Shown here in pieces: positions 61,754 to 64,000 of a stretch of DNA of 64,000 bases. Made by a program: the position numbers and the translations under genes. Where the stretch lies: contig JANUWF010002061.1 in the NCBI GenBank assembly GCA_026120185.1, positions 2,728,001 to 2,792,000 on the forward strand, read 5' to 3'. The first letter of the stretch is position 1; each line of letters opens with the position of its first letter. The DNA is from Voacanga thouarsii (taxonomy: Eukaryota; Streptophyta; Magnoliopsida; Gentianales; Apocynaceae). Below the pieces are notes generated by a model. The model had not been told where the DNA came from. It searched no databases and worked only from the letters and a program-made list of their open reading frames with translations.

Positions 61754-64000
61754 ATGGAGAACACTGCTGCCAATTCACATGGAGATTTGCAGCACATACA
61801 GTCAGCATACCGTTTGAATGGGAAGAATTATTTGAAGTGGTCACAACTCTTTCGCACATTCTTGAAGGGCAAAGGGAAAATCAGCCATTTGATTGGCTCG
61901 GGTCCCTCCAAAAAATATCCCAAATTTATAGTGTGGGATGAACAGGATTCAATGGTGATGTCATGGCTATGGAATTCAATGCAACTAGAGATTAGAGATA
62001 CGGTTATGTTTCTCGGAACTGCCAAGGAGATTTGGGACGCTATCCGACAAACATATTCAAAAGTCCACGATGCTGCCCAGATTTACGAATTCAAGATAAG
62101 GAATTCACCAACCAAACAAGGGATTCGAACCGTTACTAAATACTCGAGTTTACTGCAGAGTTTGTGACAGGAATTGGGCCATTATCAATGAATTGAGATG
62201 CGCAGCAGGGAAGATTCTGTGATTTTGAAGAGATTTATTGAAAAAGAAGGTATTTTTGAATTTCTCGCACGTCTTAACATTGATTTTGATGCTGTTAGAG
62301 CGCAGATTTTGGGAAAAGAAGAGCTGCCCTCTTTGAATGAGACAATCTCAATCATCCGGGTTGAAGAAGGACAACGGAGTGTCATGCTAGACTTGCACGA
62401 AGGAAGCAACTCTACACTTTTAACCAAGTCAGTGGTTGTAAAAGAGTCCAGCACAACAGTTTCAAAAGATTCCAACCAATCTGATATCCAAAACCACCCG
62501 TCTAAGACCTCTAGCCGTGATTCTCTTTTTTGCATACACTGTAAGAAGCATCGACACACCAAGGATCAATGTTGGAAACTCCATGGCAAACCAAACCAAA
62601 GTGCAAATGTGAGAAGACAAGCACATGTTGCAAGCACTAACTCTAGCACAGACAAACCTATCCGAATTTAATGAGGAGGAAATTGAGAGGTTTAAACTCT
62701 TCCTTGAAACCCTGGAAAAGTCTCCTACAACAAGTCCTTGTTCTCTGGCGTTCCCAGGTATTTCTTCATCTTCTTGTGCTACTAATGTCTTGGATAAGAT
62801 TTCTCAAAATTTGTGGGTAATAGACTCAAGAGCCACCGACCATATGACTTGTTCTTCCAAACTTTTTCTATCATACTCCTTGAGTTGTTCAAGCAATCGA
62901 AAAATAACAATAGCAAATGGATCAATCACAACAATAGCAGGGCAAGAGGATATTCGGCTTAATGACCACCTCACACTTAAAAATGTCCTTCATGTCCTAA
63001 AATTGTTTGCCAACCTTGTTTCCATCAAGAAACTCACAAATGACTCCAGTGCAGTGTAACGTTTTTTCCTTCATACTATGTTTTTCAGGAACAAGGCACG
63101 AGGAAGACGATTGGACGTGCTAGTGAGAGGGATGGTCTTTATTACCTGGAAGATCAATGTGGGAAAACCAAAGTTGAGGATCCTCTATCTATATCACTGT
63201 TTTCAGAGTCTATCATGTCACATAAACAAAAAGTTTGGCTTTATCGTCGTCATTTAGGTCACCCGTCTTTTAATGTCCTTAAGAAAATGTTTCCTTTATT
63301 GTTTAAGGATTTGTCTGTTGAGTCATTTCATTGTCATGCGTGTGAACTTGCCAAATACAAGCGTACCTCTTTTTGAATAAGTAATACAAGAATTGTTAGT
63401 CCTTTTTCTCTCGTTCATAGTGATATTTGGGGACCATCCACGGTCCCAAATATTTCTAGTGCCAAGTGGTTCGTTTCATTCATTGACGATTGCACTCGCA
63501 TCACGTGGATCTATCTCATGAAAAATAAATCAGAAGTCCAAAATATTTTTCCGAATTTTTGCAACATGATCAAAACACAATTTGTTGTGAGAATTAAGCA
63601 TTTTCCCTCCAATAATGCTAGGTATTATTTCAATCAAGTTCTCTCACCATTCTTCCAAAAAGAAGGGATCATCCATGAATCCTCTTGTGTCTACACTCCA
63701 CAACAAAATGGTGTAGCTAAGCGTAAGAATGGTCATCTTCTAGACAACACGAGAGCCCTACTTTTTCACAAACACGTCCCTAAACAGTATTGGGGAGAAA
63801 CTATTTTAACTGCTGCCCATCTTATCAATAGACTTCCTACTCGGGTTCTTGATTTCAAAAATCCAATTGGGTATCTCACATCATTTTTTCCAAATTTCAA
63901 CGCTTCTAACAATCTCATTCCTCGAATTTTTAGAAGTGTTGCTTTTGTTCATGTGCATTCTCAAAACAAGGGAAAACTTGATCCAAGAGCACTTAGGTGC
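61754..64000 (+). pseudogene. copia gag-pol remnant (gag, protease, pre-integrase, integrase)
   Basis: Gag starts at 61754 with YRLNGKNYLKWSQLFRTFLK and TAKEIWDAIRQTYSKVHDAA (the retrotransposon gag/UBN2 fold). A TGA at 62165 breaks it; the rest continues from about 62198. A CCHC zinc knuckle of the form C-x2-C-x4-H-x4-C (CIHCKKHRHTKDQC) is at about 62530. After a frame change the protease shows VIDSRATDHMT, where the catalytic D-S-G has become D-S-R. Later segments hold WLYRRHLGHPSF-like pre-integrase words and the integrase motif YTPQQNGVAKRKN near 63690, with stops (for example at 63376) between. Inactive. Confidence 0.85.

Larger units (their letters stand above)
61341..64000 (+). mobile_element. 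Second Ty1/copia retrotransposon, 5' portion, runs off the window
   Basis: The 5' LTR is about 61341-61569 (start TGTTAG or TGTTAT at 61341/61351, end ATTCA), with a TATATAAATAG box at about 61513. TGGTATCAAAGC at 61573-61584 is a primer-binding site for initiator-Met tRNA with one mismatch from the usual form. Gag, protease, pre-integrase and integrase follow in copia order on the plus strand. Reverse transcriptase and the 3' LTR lie beyond 64000, so length and target duplication are unknown. It lies opposite in direction to MIP2, just beyond the first MIP2 exon seen. Confidence 0.88.

Noticed and set aside
1..64000. CRISPR arrays, operons, rRNA or clear tRNA genes
   Set aside because: None seen. 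Gene structure is eukaryotic, and no convincing tRNA cloverleaf or rRNA sequence was found by eye.

Overview
The window is nuclear DNA of a flowering plant, almost certainly a eudicot. It is AT-rich, with long gene-poor stretches, GT-AG introns, plant-type transposable elements, and genes whose closest remembered relatives are Arabidopsis proteins. I cannot name the species. All family assignments come from reading translations and splice sites by eye; no database search was run.

Layout. 1-12.1 kb is a transposon graveyard. A decayed Mutator-like element (MULE) with transposase and plant mobile domain (PMD) remains lies at 3733-10538. Two solo-LTR insertions break it, each with a clean 5-bp target-site duplication. 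A hAT-type MITE (1151-1798, perfect 8-bp duplication) and Stowaway-like MITEs flank it. From 12.6 kb come host genes: an MSP1/ATAD1-type AAA ATPase (+, 12648-16265, five exons), an intronless BCS1-type AAA ATPase (+, 20967-22436), a MYG1-type DHH exonuclease gene with two reading-frame breaks (+, 28094-31207), a chloroplast rhodanese of STR14 type (-, 31948-34249, six exons), an MFSD5/MoT2-type transporter (+, 36488-40593, eight exons), a short F-box protein (-, 41793-43884, three exons), and most of MIP2, the plant NBAS/Sec39 tethering subunit (-, 49631-60971, seven exons seen, N-terminus missing). A gag-less Ty1/copia element (44263-48652) sits between the F-box gene and MIP2. A second, decayed copia element begins near 61341 and runs off the right edge.

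How the genes relate. They are independent housekeeping-type nuclear genes, not an operon: two mitochondrial-type AAA proteins, a probable mitochondrial exonuclease, a plastid rhodanese, a membrane transporter, a ubiquitin-ligase adaptor and an ER-Golgi tethering subunit. The order MSP1-type AAA, STR14-type rhodanese, MFSD5-type transporter resembles what I remember of Arabidopsis At4g27680, At4g27700 and At4g27720, suggesting conserved microsynteny with other genes interspersed.

Most notable points: the two lesions in MYG1 (an in-frame TAG beside a duplicated splice-donor motif, and a one-base frameshift); the nested insertion history of the MULE, where removing one solo LTR plus one target-site copy restores the reading frame; the apparent joining of a MULE transposase tail directly to a PMD; and retroelements lying close upstream of, or probably inside, otherwise intact genes. 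I found no wholly new system.
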